Source: Saccharum officinarum (lineage: Eukaryota > Streptophyta > Magnoliopsida > Poales > Poaceae). Taken from it: DNA of 64,000 nucleotides. Under the pieces are notes generated by a model. That model ran no database searches, was not told the DNA's origin, and worked only from the letters and a program-made list of their open reading frames with translations. The stretch is from positions 22,993,063 to 23,057,062 of the forward strand of contig CM036179.1 in NCBI GenBank assembly GCA_020631735.1. Direction: 5' to 3'. The position numbers and the translations under genes were made by a program. Shown here piece by piece: positions 1 to 12,200 of the stretch (its first letter is position 1; every line of letters starts with the position of its first letter).

Positions 1-1507
1 TAGCTACTATTCTGATGCCCAGAATGTGGCAAATTCTAGTCTAGTGCTTTGATTAACTTTGTCATGCTAGTGGGTTAAAGTGTGACTTATATCCTTGATG
101 GTACTTGGTTTAGTACCCTATGATCTTGTGAGACTTGTGTCTTGATTGATGTGCTTGCAATCTTCTATGTTATGCCTTAATGAGGATTAAGTTAATTAGC
201 TCTAGGTGTTTATGAGAACTTTGGTATGCTTGTTTGATTACATTATTATTACCCTTCTATGCATTCATACATATGCATTGTTGCACCTCATTTAGGTACG
301 CTAGCTGAAACATGTGAAGGACCTGATGTGGAGCTAACCAGAAGATGGTGTGGTGGATCCATCCCGAAGTTAGAAGGACCGGACAAGTGATAGATTAGAG
401 GATGCTCGCCAAGCGGGTTTTATCTGACATACTCTAACTTGAGTTGGATCACAGGCATGCCCTGGAGCATTATAAGCCACCTACCTTCAAAGCAATTAAT
501 TCTATATATGTTATAAGTATTGTTGCATTAAGTGGTAGGAGTTGGTTGGAAACCCTTGCTGCATTATATCATTCCTTGTCCAGATATATGAATCCTTGAA
601 TCCTACATAGACTAGGATCGAGTAGATGCTTAGCCCTGCTTTAAGCGGTAGAAGTCAGGTGATTTCCTGTCACCTGCGAGATGTAGGGATATTCATATAT
701 GGCACGGTTGGCTATATTTGCTATCATGGAAATGAACTAGGTGTTAATAAAATGAAATGAGACCAGGCGGGATGACGATAGTGAAGCAACAAGGCATGGA
801 GGTCTTGGGTGCAGATCTATCCCCGTCTGAGTCGTTTAAGGACCGATTCACTGTACGTCCTTGAGTCATGTTGAACGCAGTCTAACACTTAGTTGGCCGG
901 ATAAGTCGTTCCGACCGCGAATCCGAGTAATACAGTTCAGGCCGGGAATCGATTGGTAGGTCGCATCTTGGAGGAGAGTAAAGGTTATGCTTGGGGACAT
1001 TGGCATGAGACCAAGGGGGGTTAGAGTCCCTAGCACCTGGCAGAGTGTCGCCCTTGGGGATGTGGCATCAATCGAACCCGCGGCTCCTGAACTGTACCAA
1101 AGGTGACCTGAGCAGCCCTCGCCAGGCGTGACTCAGTGAGTGTTAGAAATACCCCTCCAGCTGGATAGGAATTCAATTTGAATCGTCGTCGCTCCCGGTT
1201 AGTGAGCACTTGACTTGAGCAGCGGCAACGTAGATTCACTTAAATTGAACGGATGGTTAATTGGATGACGATGGAAATGTTGCCTCAATTTATACCTGCT
1301 ATGGTTAATATTGTTTGCTCCTAATCAAGGGAGTGCTCTAGTACAGGTGTTAATATAGATGACAGGTTAATGATGATTAACTTGATGCTTAAGCATTAAT
1401 GATTACTTATCTGTATTAAGCTTTTATGCAAAATGTTATCAAGCCAGCCCACTTTATATCAGCCTTGCATGATCCTTGGTGTCACCTTATTTCTGGTTTC
1501 TGACGGG

Positions 1508-3746
1508 TGAAAGTCCCTAGTTTGGTTTTGGCTAATTGATGAAACCTAGGACTAACCTTTGTATCTAAGTGGATGATTTAGATAAAGGTGGTCATTGAAT
1601 ATGAGACATGACATTGACTCATGTGACCAAGATGATGAAGACCGAGATGATGCTTGGCTCGATGGACCGGTTGTGAAGGTGAAGGGCAAGTCGAGGCTTC
1701 GAAGCGAAGGACCATGCGATGGTGAAGCTTGAGCAAGACTTGGCACCGATGGACCGATGCAACGGTAAAGAGCAAGTGAAGTCAAGGTCTATGGATCGAG
1801 ATGGTCATGTGATGATATGAAGTGGATCATATCTTTTGGAAAACAAAATGGGCTCAAGGCAAAGGTATAACCATAGGGCCATTTTGTTTTGCACTCAAGA
1901 CACCATAGAGGGTGTGAGTGGTTTAGGATCGATAGCCAAACTATTAAGAGGGGAAGTCTTATCGGTTATTCGATGCACGGGTGCCACTAGGTGAATTCAT
2001 GAAGTGCATTGCATGTAGGGCCTAGTGAGCTAACTTGAAAACCTTCAAAAATGATTATGAAAATGCTAACACACATGTACAAGGAGGTGATCAATTGTTG
2101 GTGTTGGCACATTTATGAAGGCGATGAAGTTTGAGCGGTAGAGAGGGTTTGGGTCTCTCTCTCCCTCCCGCCGAGCTTGCAAGCGCGGGATTCAGGCGTT
2201 TTTGAGGAGTTGAAATGCCTATTTTCCACTACGCCAGAAGTCAGAAAAGAAACGAAGGCGAACGGAGGTCACAGAGGTGACCGAATGCTGCACCGGACAC
2301 GGTCATGGTATGACCGGACGCGTCTGGTCAGTTCAACGCAGCAGTCAGGCGCGTGGGTGTTAGGGTTTGCAACCGGCGCGTCCGGTCACTCACGGAACCA
2401 GCGCGTCCGGTCAGTCGCCCAGAGGGAACTGCAGTTCGCAAGGACGATCGGACTCGCGGCGCGTCTGGTCACACACGATCGGACGCGTCCGGTCATTGAG
2501 GGAGCTTACTGGACTCTAACCGGACGTTGGCACTGTCGTGTCCGGTTGTTGCCTAGAGCGCGTCCGGTCGTTGCTTCGCGGGCGCGTGGTACTGTGCGAT
2601 CGGCGCGTCCGGTCGTTTGAGCGGCGCGTCCGGTCAGTTGAGGGGCACGTCCGGTCATTGCCTGGGGCACATTCGGTCGTTGGTTTGACCGTTGGGGCTC
2701 AGTGACCGTTGGAGGATTGGACGCGGTTGAGCGCGTCCGGTCAGTTTCGACCGGCACGTCCGGTCATCCCGAAAAAGACCTAGTGAAGGGGTACAACGGC
2801 TCTATTCATTTGGGATGCTTTTAAATACTTGTTGGCCGGCCCTTGGGGAGGTCTCTCATGATTTCTAACATTCTTGTGCATCCTTTGAGCTAGAGCTTCT
2901 CCTCCCACTCATCCCTCTTGCTTGATTGCAAATCATAAGTGAGATTGAGTGATCCCAAAGTGCATTGCATAGCTTGAGGGCATCTAGTGGCACTTGTGGG
3001 TGGTTTAGCCGGTGAATTTCTTGTTACTCTTGGAGAGTACCGCTCCTAGCCGGCTTGGAGATTGTTGGAGGCGTTGGCAAGAGAAGGTGATTGTTCTTGG
3101 CCACCTCCGGTTGATTGTAAGAGGTTGTTGTGCTTTCCTCGGTGGGACGCCAAAAGCAACTCTATTACATTGCGCGTGTCATTGAGTTACCTCACTTGAG
3201 AGTGGTGTCTTGCGGTGCCTTGTGGGGCGTGCCTTGAGGGGCAAGTGACTTGAGGGTCACACTGAGGAACCATCTAAGTGTTGGTCGACACAACCGGTGA
3301 CGTAGCTTGTCGGTGCACAAGTGAACACCGGGTGAACAAAAATATTGTGTCTCTTGTCTCCCGGTGATTGGTCTTCATATTGTGTTGCTATCAATATTGA
3401 TTTATTGTATATCATCTTGGTGATTGGCAACATCTTCACTCCACCGTCGGTATAAGATTCACAATCCTCTCTCTTAATCTACATTTACTAGATTATCTTG
3501 TGTAGCTCTAGTGGTAGCCTTTGCTAGTAGTTATTAGCTTGCTCACTAGTGTAAGTTTAGTGACTTAGCTCTTGTATAAACTAGAGATCATAATCTACTA
3601 GACTTGTGGTTAAGAGGCTTGCATCACAACCGTAGGCTAAGCAAAACTCGCTTTACGCCGTTTGTTATTCTAACAAGTTTGCTTAGTGGTTCTTGTAGAA
3701 TTTTTTATAGGCTATTCACCCCCCTCTAGCCATCTAGGACCTTACA
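1508..3746 (+). mobile_element. Copia (SIRE/Maximus-like) solo LTR inside the gypsy LTR
   Basis: The insertion begins TGAAAGTCCCTAGTTTGG and ends with a pyrimidine-rich stretch followed by CTTACA. These are termini typical of SIRE-type copia LTRs in grasses. The uninterrupted right LTR (around 14052-14062) shows the empty site: it reads straight through from GACGGG to TAAGTC. The flanking pentamers are ACGGG on the left and ATAGG on the right, so any target duplication has diverged. No internal domain or second LTR is present, so this is a solo LTR left by LTR-LTR recombination. Length is about 2.24 kb. Confidence 0.75.
2296..2770 (+). repeat. Degenerate GCGTCCGGTCA minisatellite within the solo LTR
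   Basis: About a dozen imperfect copies of a short motif of the form GCGTCCGGTCA or GGCACGTCCGGTCA are spaced roughly 20-45 bp apart. The block is GC-rich compared with the surrounding LTR and produces overlapping open frames on both strands (2177-2620 plus, 2506-2757 minus). These look like by-products of the repeat rather than genes. Confidence 0.7.
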
Positions 3747-4232
3747 ATAGGTAAGTCTAGCTAAGTACTTTGTCGTACTCAGGGTTTTATCCCCACTTGT
3801 TGCAAGTTGTGATGTATCATGGCGGCTGCAAGAGTTGGTTGGCTCCTGCCTTAGTGGCGGAGTGTGATCATGGGCATGATCCTTCTTATTTACCTTATCT
3901 CTAATGCTTTTGTTGGAAGTCGACCGGGGTACTGGCATGTATTTGAAATAAGATTAATGTTAGTTTCAAATTACTTTGCTTCCGCTACTTTTCAATGTAA
4001 GTTGTAATAACTATGTTGAACTCCGATGTAAATTGATTTACTTGTGAAATGGTTGTAACATGTGACTTGTTATGTTGAATCACTACGATCTTGGCTTGTA
4101 TATTGGTTGGTTTGAAATCCCTCGTGATTTCATTGGACTACCGGAGTTATATGGGCTCAAGTGCGAGAATTTGATCACTTCGGTGATTGTTTTTGTACTT
4201 GTGCTCTTATAATTTGGACGGTTCTGTTACAG

Positions 4233-4250
4233 CTAGTATCGGAGCAAGAT
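4233..4250 (+). other. Primer binding site-like sequence of the gypsy element
   Basis: Immediately after the left LTR end the sequence reads CTAGTATCGGAGCAAGA. This is close to the initiator-methionine tRNA complement (TGGTATCAGAGC...) used as PBS by many plant LTR retrotransposons. Its position one or two bases after the LTR supports the LTR boundary at 4231. Confidence 0.6.
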
Positions 4251-7200
4251 TCAACATTAAATATGTCGTATGTGTATTTAAACAAAGGTTTTGTTTTATA
4301 AAATTAGTTTTATCAACTTATAGCTATATATAGGTTTGTGAAATATGAATTCTAAACTTAAGTATGCCAGTGGTCAATTTCCTTATGCCCATATAAGGAT
4401 TATTAGGTGGCTTATATAAGTACTAACTTAGGGTTTAAATTTTGCATCTACGCCCAGGCCAAGGTATGTATGTGTGATAACTCTCCCACACTATGCTACC
4501 CGGTGTGTTAGATTAGAGGTAGCCTTCATATATGAAATAGCCATATATGTCGTTAGTTTACTTTTATGCAACATCACACCTACGCTCAGGTAAGTGTGAG
4601 TTGTGAGAGCATGACCATCCAACCCTCGGTCTAGGGGAGAGCTAGTTTTGGTTACTGGATTATTTACATGTTACACACATATATATATGAAGGTACTTAA
4701 TTGTGGGTGATTAATGATTCGGGTAGTTTTGGTGCTACATGTATATATACGGGGGTATATGTACCTAGGAGTACTTAAAATTTTACTTTCCTGCTTTCAT
4801 TGTGTGCTATATTGGGAAATTGTTGGGCTGCAATGAAACTTTTCTTCAGGTACGCTAACCACGAATGTGTAAGTCGAATGTAGCTATCGACTAGTTATAT
4901 ATCGAGAGAGTGCGTGTTATGCCATCGACATAGAACGTGATCGCCACCTTAGGTTGGCAGTCTTGTGAGGACGAATAGGACGAAGCATGCATCTTCATGA
5001 TTGTTGCCTTATGCATAGCTATGCTCCTCTCACCCTTGTTCTATAGTGAGTAACTTGTAATTGATGTGGTACACTATCTTTCTTATGTGGAGTAAAACAA
5101 GAATGCCTTACTCCATGTTGTTTGAGAAAAGTGTGTGCTTAGCCTTGCTAGAAATAGTTGTGGTTACATGCTTGAACCTATAGATGCCCTTTAGTTTAGC
5201 CAAGTGGTGGATATGTTGTCATACAAGCGCTTGCAAATGCTTTAGACCTCACTTAAGTAATTGTGGATTCTCATGAATGAATTAAATTCGTGTTGGTCTA
5301 AGGTAACAAAAATTTAGAGCTACTAGAATAACATGTTTGTGTGCTCTCTTGTTAGGTAGAACAAAGGCAAGCTTTGTTTTGCTTGTTGGACGTTGGCTGC
5401 TAGAATAATTTCAGTTGTAGTGATGCTTTCATGCTCATAATGGTGTTTTCTATAGTTATGGAGAATACCAAAGATGTAGCTACCTTACTTATCTAGCTTG
5501 TCCAAAAATTTTGTGACCCTAGGTCTTATGGTTTGAGAGTTATGAATTTTAGAAGTTTACTGTCAGGTTTGCTTATGCTCTAAATAGATCTGAATGTTTG
5601 GTTTGTTTGACCTGTGTGCATATGGAATCATGTCTTGTAGATAATAGAAGAAGTGTAGTACTTTTTCTAAGCTTTCCAAAGTGTCCTATATCACTAATTT
5701 GGGTGGTCAAAATTTCTAGTTATGAGCTTGCCAAGTGGAATGACAGAATCTGTCCAAATCTGGGCAGAGATGTCTTTTTTGCCTTGTTTGGCCTTGTTAG
5801 ATCTAGAATCATCTTAATATGATAATAATAAAGTTATAGAAAACTTAATAAGATTTACATAAAGTTAAGGTTCAGCCTTGTTGTGTCTCTAGAACTCCAG
5901 TTGTACCTTTTTGAAGTTCTTGTCAGTTTTCTGTCCGTGTTGGTACAGATCTGAACTATCAGCATGTTTAGCTATGTTAACCTATGATTTAGCTTTTGGT
6001 ATGAATAACAAACATGTGGAAAACTTCCTAAGCTTTCCAGAAAGTCTAGGATCACCTTTATGGGATGCCTACAACCTCAGTTATGGTAGAAACAAGTAAC
6101 TACTATGCTACTGTCTAGATTTTGTGCCCATGCTAAGTTGGCTACCGTAGCTAGCGTTTGCTTTGAGCTAAACTTGTAGTTAGTTCATGCTTGAGATAAA
6201 TGCTTATTTTGGGTGGGCCTTGTGCCTTGTATTGATTGCTTAAGCTCATTTGTTTAAATTTTCTCAATTGTCTGCCTGACAGTGATGTTGTATGTATGAT
6301 TGTTACCTAGGTAGTGCTCTAATTGTCACCTCGATTGTCCTCGGTGAGCATACGAGGGTCACATAGCTTTATCCTAGAACAACGTTCACGTATGTAATTG
6401 TATGGTTGTTGTCTCCAATTAGATTCTCTCTCTTAGGAGCTTGAGCCTGTAGACTTGGTGGTTAGCCCTTGAATGTTTGTATCCATGCCTTTGCTTGACT
6501 GAAAGCCCAAAGTTTAGTTCTCCTATATGTTTGCATAAGCTGTGGATGTTTTGCAACCCTTTTTGTGAAGACCCTTGTCGACCGACCAACCAAGTTAACT
6601 TTCATCAACGTTAGCCTTTGATCATGGTTCATACATTGCCAGTTGTGGAGACCATACTCAAATCCATGTTGGACCTTCCGGTTACCTCTCCTAAAGGTTA
6701 GCTAGTGTGATGCAATGTATCTCTGCTATGGCCTCTAAATCGTGTGCTTGCAAATTCGTGCATCTACCTTATCAACTCAATATCTGACTACATATCGGTT
6801 TTCGCCCTTGAAGTTTGCTTAATCCATCCTCAACCTTCCCAAGTCTCAGAATGTTTATCAGTCTTGATCTCATGTTGTTGCTCAACATGATCGAATCTAC
6901 TGTTAATATTTTATCTGGTAATCACTTTGGTGAACGCCAGGTGTGCGTGGAATTACGCAAAAATCGCATGCCCAGTTGCCTTTGGTAATGGAGCTATGTT
7001 CTCTTGTGAGGTGTTTTGATCTGTGAATAGCTTCCCTATTGATTCTAAACCTTGTGACTATCTTTGCTTGCTATCCCTCCTTGTATGGCGCTTGTTCTTA
7101 CAACCCATTAGTGCCACTTGAAATTTCACTTTCGTTGTGCGTTTAGTAATGGTGTTATAAGTAGCAGCTGATGGTGCCACGACGAAACCAAGGGCCTCCT

Positions 7201-9227
7201 GTGGCTGCAGACACATGGCTAGCTGCTTGGCACGTGCTAGTATCATAGTTTCTAGTCATAATCCATTATGAGACGACAGTCGATGTGTTATTTTCTCATG
7301 TTCATTTCTTGGTTATCTCTCCATATCGTATCATAAGATCCATATCTTAGACCGAAAGTAGTGGAGTGTCCTTCTGAAGTTGCTAAGAGAATAACTTTGA
7401 AGCATAGATCACCAACATAAACATTAACGGACTACAATAGGTGGTAGAAAAGTGACTCTACTTAGTTGTCCCTATATTGACGAACGTCATTTAGTGAGCA
7501 AAGTATCTCATCCCTGTTGGATAAAAAGGACACACAACACTTACTACTGGACAAGTCATCCGTTGGATAAGACTCGATCATCACATTAAGCAAGTTTTAA
7601 CCTTTGTATGCATAATGACCATACCATTGAGATCAACCATCTCTGGTGAGACTCCGTATCTGCTGACTTCGATGGCAACCATCTGCTTTGTATCAACCAC
7701 AATTATTGTGATCAAGAATAAAGATTTGGAACTTTTTAGTGTTGAGAGACAACTAATTAGTTACCAATAGGAAGGTTAATCTCTAGCTAGGTAACGATTC
7801 TTTGGTAGCTATGAAGGCTAGATCTTACAGAGCAATAACCAACAAGAAGTTAATCAACTAGCCAATAACTGGAGTGATACTCTATCGTCCAGAGTCATTG
7901 CGACCAAGTCAATTCCATCTTGGACAATCACACAGATAGTGCAAGGTGTTCTATCAGCTAAGGTGAAGAAGTAGAGAAAGTATGAGTTTTGCCTTGCAAA
8001 AGTAACCCGCAAGTTCAAAGCGTGTGCATCCTCGAATTGGTATGTAAATTAATAGTCGAGATCTGATGTTGGATGGCCCTTTTGAGGTATCACAGATACT
8101 AGTTTACACTCTTTCATTTGCTTTTGCTTTCTCATATCCCTAATGTACAAGCAGCCTTGGTTTCTGCAAATCAATTTATACCATCGCGAATCAAAAGCAA
8201 TTTGAAAAGTGTCAAACAACAGATTTCCCATCTTAGAGCTGTTGTTTGATCCTAAAAAGGAAGCCTCTAGGTGAAAGTTGCCCTGACAAAGTTGTTATGC
8301 TGCAAGTCAACTCAACTTACAGTACAACTAAGTCACCAAGGAAAATTTTACTCAATCGCTTGGTGGTAGACTACTTTCCGCGGTTTAGTAAATATTACAA
8401 CTTTTGTTATCCTTAAGGCCTCACTACATTTTGCTTTGGTACTAATTTTCCAATGATGACATACTTTAGTACCTTATAAATGTTTTTACCCAAGAGGTTG
8501 TATCTGCTTCAACCCAGATAACTGTTGTCTTTGGATAAAATAATCTTTTAGATAGCTGTTGGCAGAAATACGAAGCCGACACAGTCAGCTATCACATTCA
8601 CTAACCCCTCGACAGACTCAGATAATATAGTGTTGTCATCAGAGAAAGAGAATTGCACGCATGGAATAGTAATTAGTTTTCCATTAGCTGATATCTGAAT
8701 GATTGAACATTTACGTCCAACATAGACCTTGTCTGCTGGTTAGTCCATTTCCTATAGGCTCAAAGGATGTTTGTCATCTATGGTCTCACCCGTTTGGAAG
8801 GTTGTGCTCAAGCCATTTTGGTAGAGGACTGCTTTTCAAAGTTCATGAACCTAGAGTTATTTCAACAAGTATACTTTTGAAGACATTCGGCCTAGTGTAA
8901 AGTTCATACGGACCGTGTTATGTCATTAAAGAATCAGATACTTGTGAGTGGTTCGCTCCTGGACCAAATAATATCCGTACATTGAGAATGCAGTACTATG
9001 CTATCTTGGATTCCTCCCAAAGTAACAATGCTTCATGGAAGTTAATGAAGGAAATTCTTCACACAAATTTTACCATGAAGAGTAAGCATCAGAAAGTGCC
9101 TTTGGCCAAATTGTTCACCGATGTTGAAGCTTTGTAGCTGAATGCTATAACAGATGTTGGGAACAAGATAACGCGCCTCTCTTCCTTAAAAGGTCTTCCA
9201 TTCTGAATCTCGGGACATGATTCTTTT

Positions 9228-9238
9228 AAGGGGGAGGG
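9228..9238 (+). other. Polypurine tract
   Basis: AAGGGGGAGGG lies one base before the TGTAACACCC start of the right LTR, which is the expected position for plus-strand priming. The second copy is at 25561-25571. Confidence 0.75.
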
Positions 9239-9239
9239 C

Positions 9240-12200
9240 TGTAACACCCTAGGTGTTTGTCACTCACTAAGAAGTGGGTTTGAGCTCAAATATGATAGAT
9301 TAAGTGGAGATGACGATGTCAAGGTCAACCTATGGAGAGGAGCCTAACTTAAAGTTGAATGTTGTAACATTGCTTTACATATAGGCCCCTTTTCAAAATA
9401 TATGCTTGGGTAGTGTTATTACAATATCTTCATGTGTCTCACCTTGGTACCTATCTATAGTGATCACCAGAAAAGTTTTGTGGAGTTTGGAATCAAAAAG
9501 TCATATGAAATGATAAGTTATATGCTTGTTTGGATTATAACTGTGCCTTACATCCCAAGGGAACTAGTGCTTATGCAACATACAAGTGCAACATGTGCAA
9601 CAAACATTTGCAACATGTGGAACAACCTAGGGAAGCATGGGTAGCATGTACCTTACAACAACACATGAAACAATTGAGATATGGCCTTGAAACAAGCACT
9701 ACAATTATAGTGACTTCTAAGTTTCAGTGCATGTGAGGCCTACTCTTTTGTGCAACCTATGCGTGGTGTGTATGTTTGGCCTCTACAACACCTTAACTAC
9801 ACTTAGGACACTTAATGGAATAAAATTCATGTTGATCATTTTGCTTAAATATGCTTCTAAGTGATGGTAGACCATGTATGGACCCTAGAACACTTTTGTT
9901 TGACCATTTCTAAAGTGTGACCTAGAAGCTTTTCCTGACTGTACACCCTTTTACAAAGTTCTAGAGAATTTTATAAGGAACAAACTTTGTTTAAGAGTCA
10001 AGTCATGAAAAGGTGTGGAAAGTGCTCAAAAAGGGCCCACAAGTTAGAATTTGGACTATTTCCAACACTTAGCAATTTTAAAACCCCGATTTCAGTGTCT
10101 TCGACATTGGCATCTCACGTTCTTTGAATTTGGTTGAGTAACTCAAGTTGACCCAAAAATGAAAGTTGGAGTAGACACTCTGGAGAAGAGCATGTAAAAG
10201 TATGGCATCAATTTGACTTAGTGTTGACCTTCAATTGTGGATGTTTGCTTGTCGCTGTCAAATCGCTGACACTACCAAGTTGGGTACTAATTATCTGCTA
10301 ATCCAATAGCCTAATGGCCGAGCACCCTTAATCAAAGTTGTAGAGCTTTAGGAGAAGAGCAAACTTTGTTTTGGGCCCATGATCCAGTTCGGCCCGTAGC
10401 TAGCCCAAAATGGCGCCCCAATATGGCCTCACCGACGCCCGCCACGTGCTCGACAGATGTCCCCTAAGGGATGGACGTGGTGCCCATGCACAGATCACAC
10501 CTCGCCATTGCTGACCTCCCCACCTCCTCTCTCTGCGCCCGTGTCAATGGGGAGAGCCTGAGTGTGCCCTCATTCACTCTCCTCGCCCCTCTCTGCTCTC
10601 CCTAGTTCCTCTCCTCTCCTCCTCACAGGCCTAGCTCGAGCTTCAAACCTCGCCGCCATGGCCGCCGGCACAGCATGGTCGCGCCCTACTCCTTTTCCTT
10701 CTCTCACCCGCCGGTCGCACCACCGCCTCCTCCTCGGTCTCCCCATGCCCAACTCCACACTCGTTGTCGTCCACCGCCACTACCGCGTTCGCCGCCATTG
10801 CCGTCGGGACGCCAGTGCTTGTGGGCTGGACACCTCAGGCCACCACGGGCCTGGCAAAGATCTCCTGTGGAAGCGCACAGCATCAGGCAAGCCGCGACGC
10901 CTCTTTTTTGTCGCCATCATCGCCGGAGCCGGCTTGCAGCCGAACGCCGACGTCACCGACCGCTGGTGCTCGTGGCCGGGCCACCACGGACTACCGCCAG
11001 CACACCAAGCCCCTCATCGGGTGCGTCGGAGTCACGACATGCTCCTTTGTCGTCGCTCGCCGCCGGCACCACTCCTGCCGCCCAAACACCGGTAGCCTCC
11101 GGCCATCCTCTCCTCCATTCCAGGGAAGGAGAAGGGAAGGGCATGTGTCCCCTTTTCTCTTTGAATGACATGTGGGCCCATCTAAGCAGCAGGACCCATG
11201 CGTCAGCGCCTCTGGAAATTGTTTGGGGTACACGTCCGGGTACTCCTAGCATATCTAGGGTTAAGTAGTTAATTGCGTTTTTGAATTTCAGATTTTATGT
11301 AAATCTTCTAAAATTCATATCTCATGCTAGGTAATTCCAAAAATAGCAAAAGTAGACTTTTTGGAAACCTTGAGAAAAGATCTATGCAGTGGAGTCATAA
11401 TATATTATATGTTTGTAGATGTTTTCTGATGTCTTTATTTAAGCTTTAAAAATGCTCCAAAAATGCTTATAAATTTGACCAGAGCCATATCTGGAGTTTT
11501 AGACATCCAAAAATAGTGATTCTTGTTCTGTTAATATTATAATAATATGTAATAACTAATAAAAATATTAAACCTATTGGGTGTTTACTATTTTCTTAAG
11601 GTTTTGATTGGACCTTGATAAATAAGGAAATCTACATTATATTGCTTGTCATTGTTATATCTTGAGTTGTGTTGCTCAAAATGATGTGAAATTTTTATGG
11701 TAGTCTTGCCATGCTATGAATGTATTGTGGTATAAATTTTATGGTCATTGCTTACTGTATGATCAAGTTATTGATTTAACTTGCTTATGGCTTCATAAAT
11801 AACTTGTAAATAATATATAATTGATAAAATGGAAAATGTTGTTTCATTAGCTTAGTATGATGTTTATATATCATATTGATTCATGTTAAGGCCATGTGTT
11901 CAAAGAAAATATGAAGTTTTAGGTTTAACTTTCTCTCACATGATTTATTGCATTAGTCATTTGTCTTTTTCATAGAGGTTGATATACAGGTCCAAATGGC
12001 TTGAAATTTGGACAGTAGGCTTTTGGGATCATTGGTAGATCACTGTAGTTTTGGTAGAATTTATTGTGCAATTTTGATGTGTGTTCATAATTCCACCTAC
12101 TTATCTAAATTAATTAAGAAAATGCATTAAAAGAATTTATCTAGCATTTGACACCATGTTTTCTGGTGTTCATTAGTCGTGTATGAAATGTTGGTAAAGT

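Larger units (their letters stand above)
1..4231 (+). mobile_element. Left LTR (3' part) of a large gypsy-type element
   Basis: Positions 1-1507 and 3747-4231 align with 12606-14538, which is the end of the complete right LTR. This is therefore the same LTR cut off by the window start. It ends TGTTACA at 4231 and is followed directly by a primer-binding-site-like sequence. Relative to the right LTR it has scattered substitutions, an extra block of about 58 bp around 1180-1240, and a 2.2 kb solo-LTR insertion. The LTR is non-coding. Short open frames at 1030-1239 and 3726-3938 are chance frames that recur in the other LTR copies. Confidence 0.85.
4232..9239 (+). mobile_element. Non-coding internal domain of the gypsy-type element
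   Basis: About 5.0 kb lies between the PBS and the polypurine tract. No open frame exceeds about 75 codons, and I see no gag zinc knuckle, protease, reverse transcriptase, RNase H or integrase motif on either strand. The last part (CGGGACATGATTC then a G-rich run) resembles the 3' untranslated end of Tekay/Del-type chromoviruses. The element is therefore either a LARD-like non-autonomous derivative or a fully decayed chromovirus. The sequence from 4342 onward recurs at 20671-25572. Confidence 0.65.

Noticed and set aside
2177..2757. 147- and 83-codon frames on opposite strands
   Set aside because: They result from the GCGTCCGGTCA minisatellite within a solo LTR.
10562..11268. Long open frames (177, 197, 134 codons) in the LTR, repeated at 26892-27598
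   Set aside because: They overlap in several phases of a GC-rich block, have low-complexity composition and no domain. They are the same in both copies only because the whole segment is duplicated.
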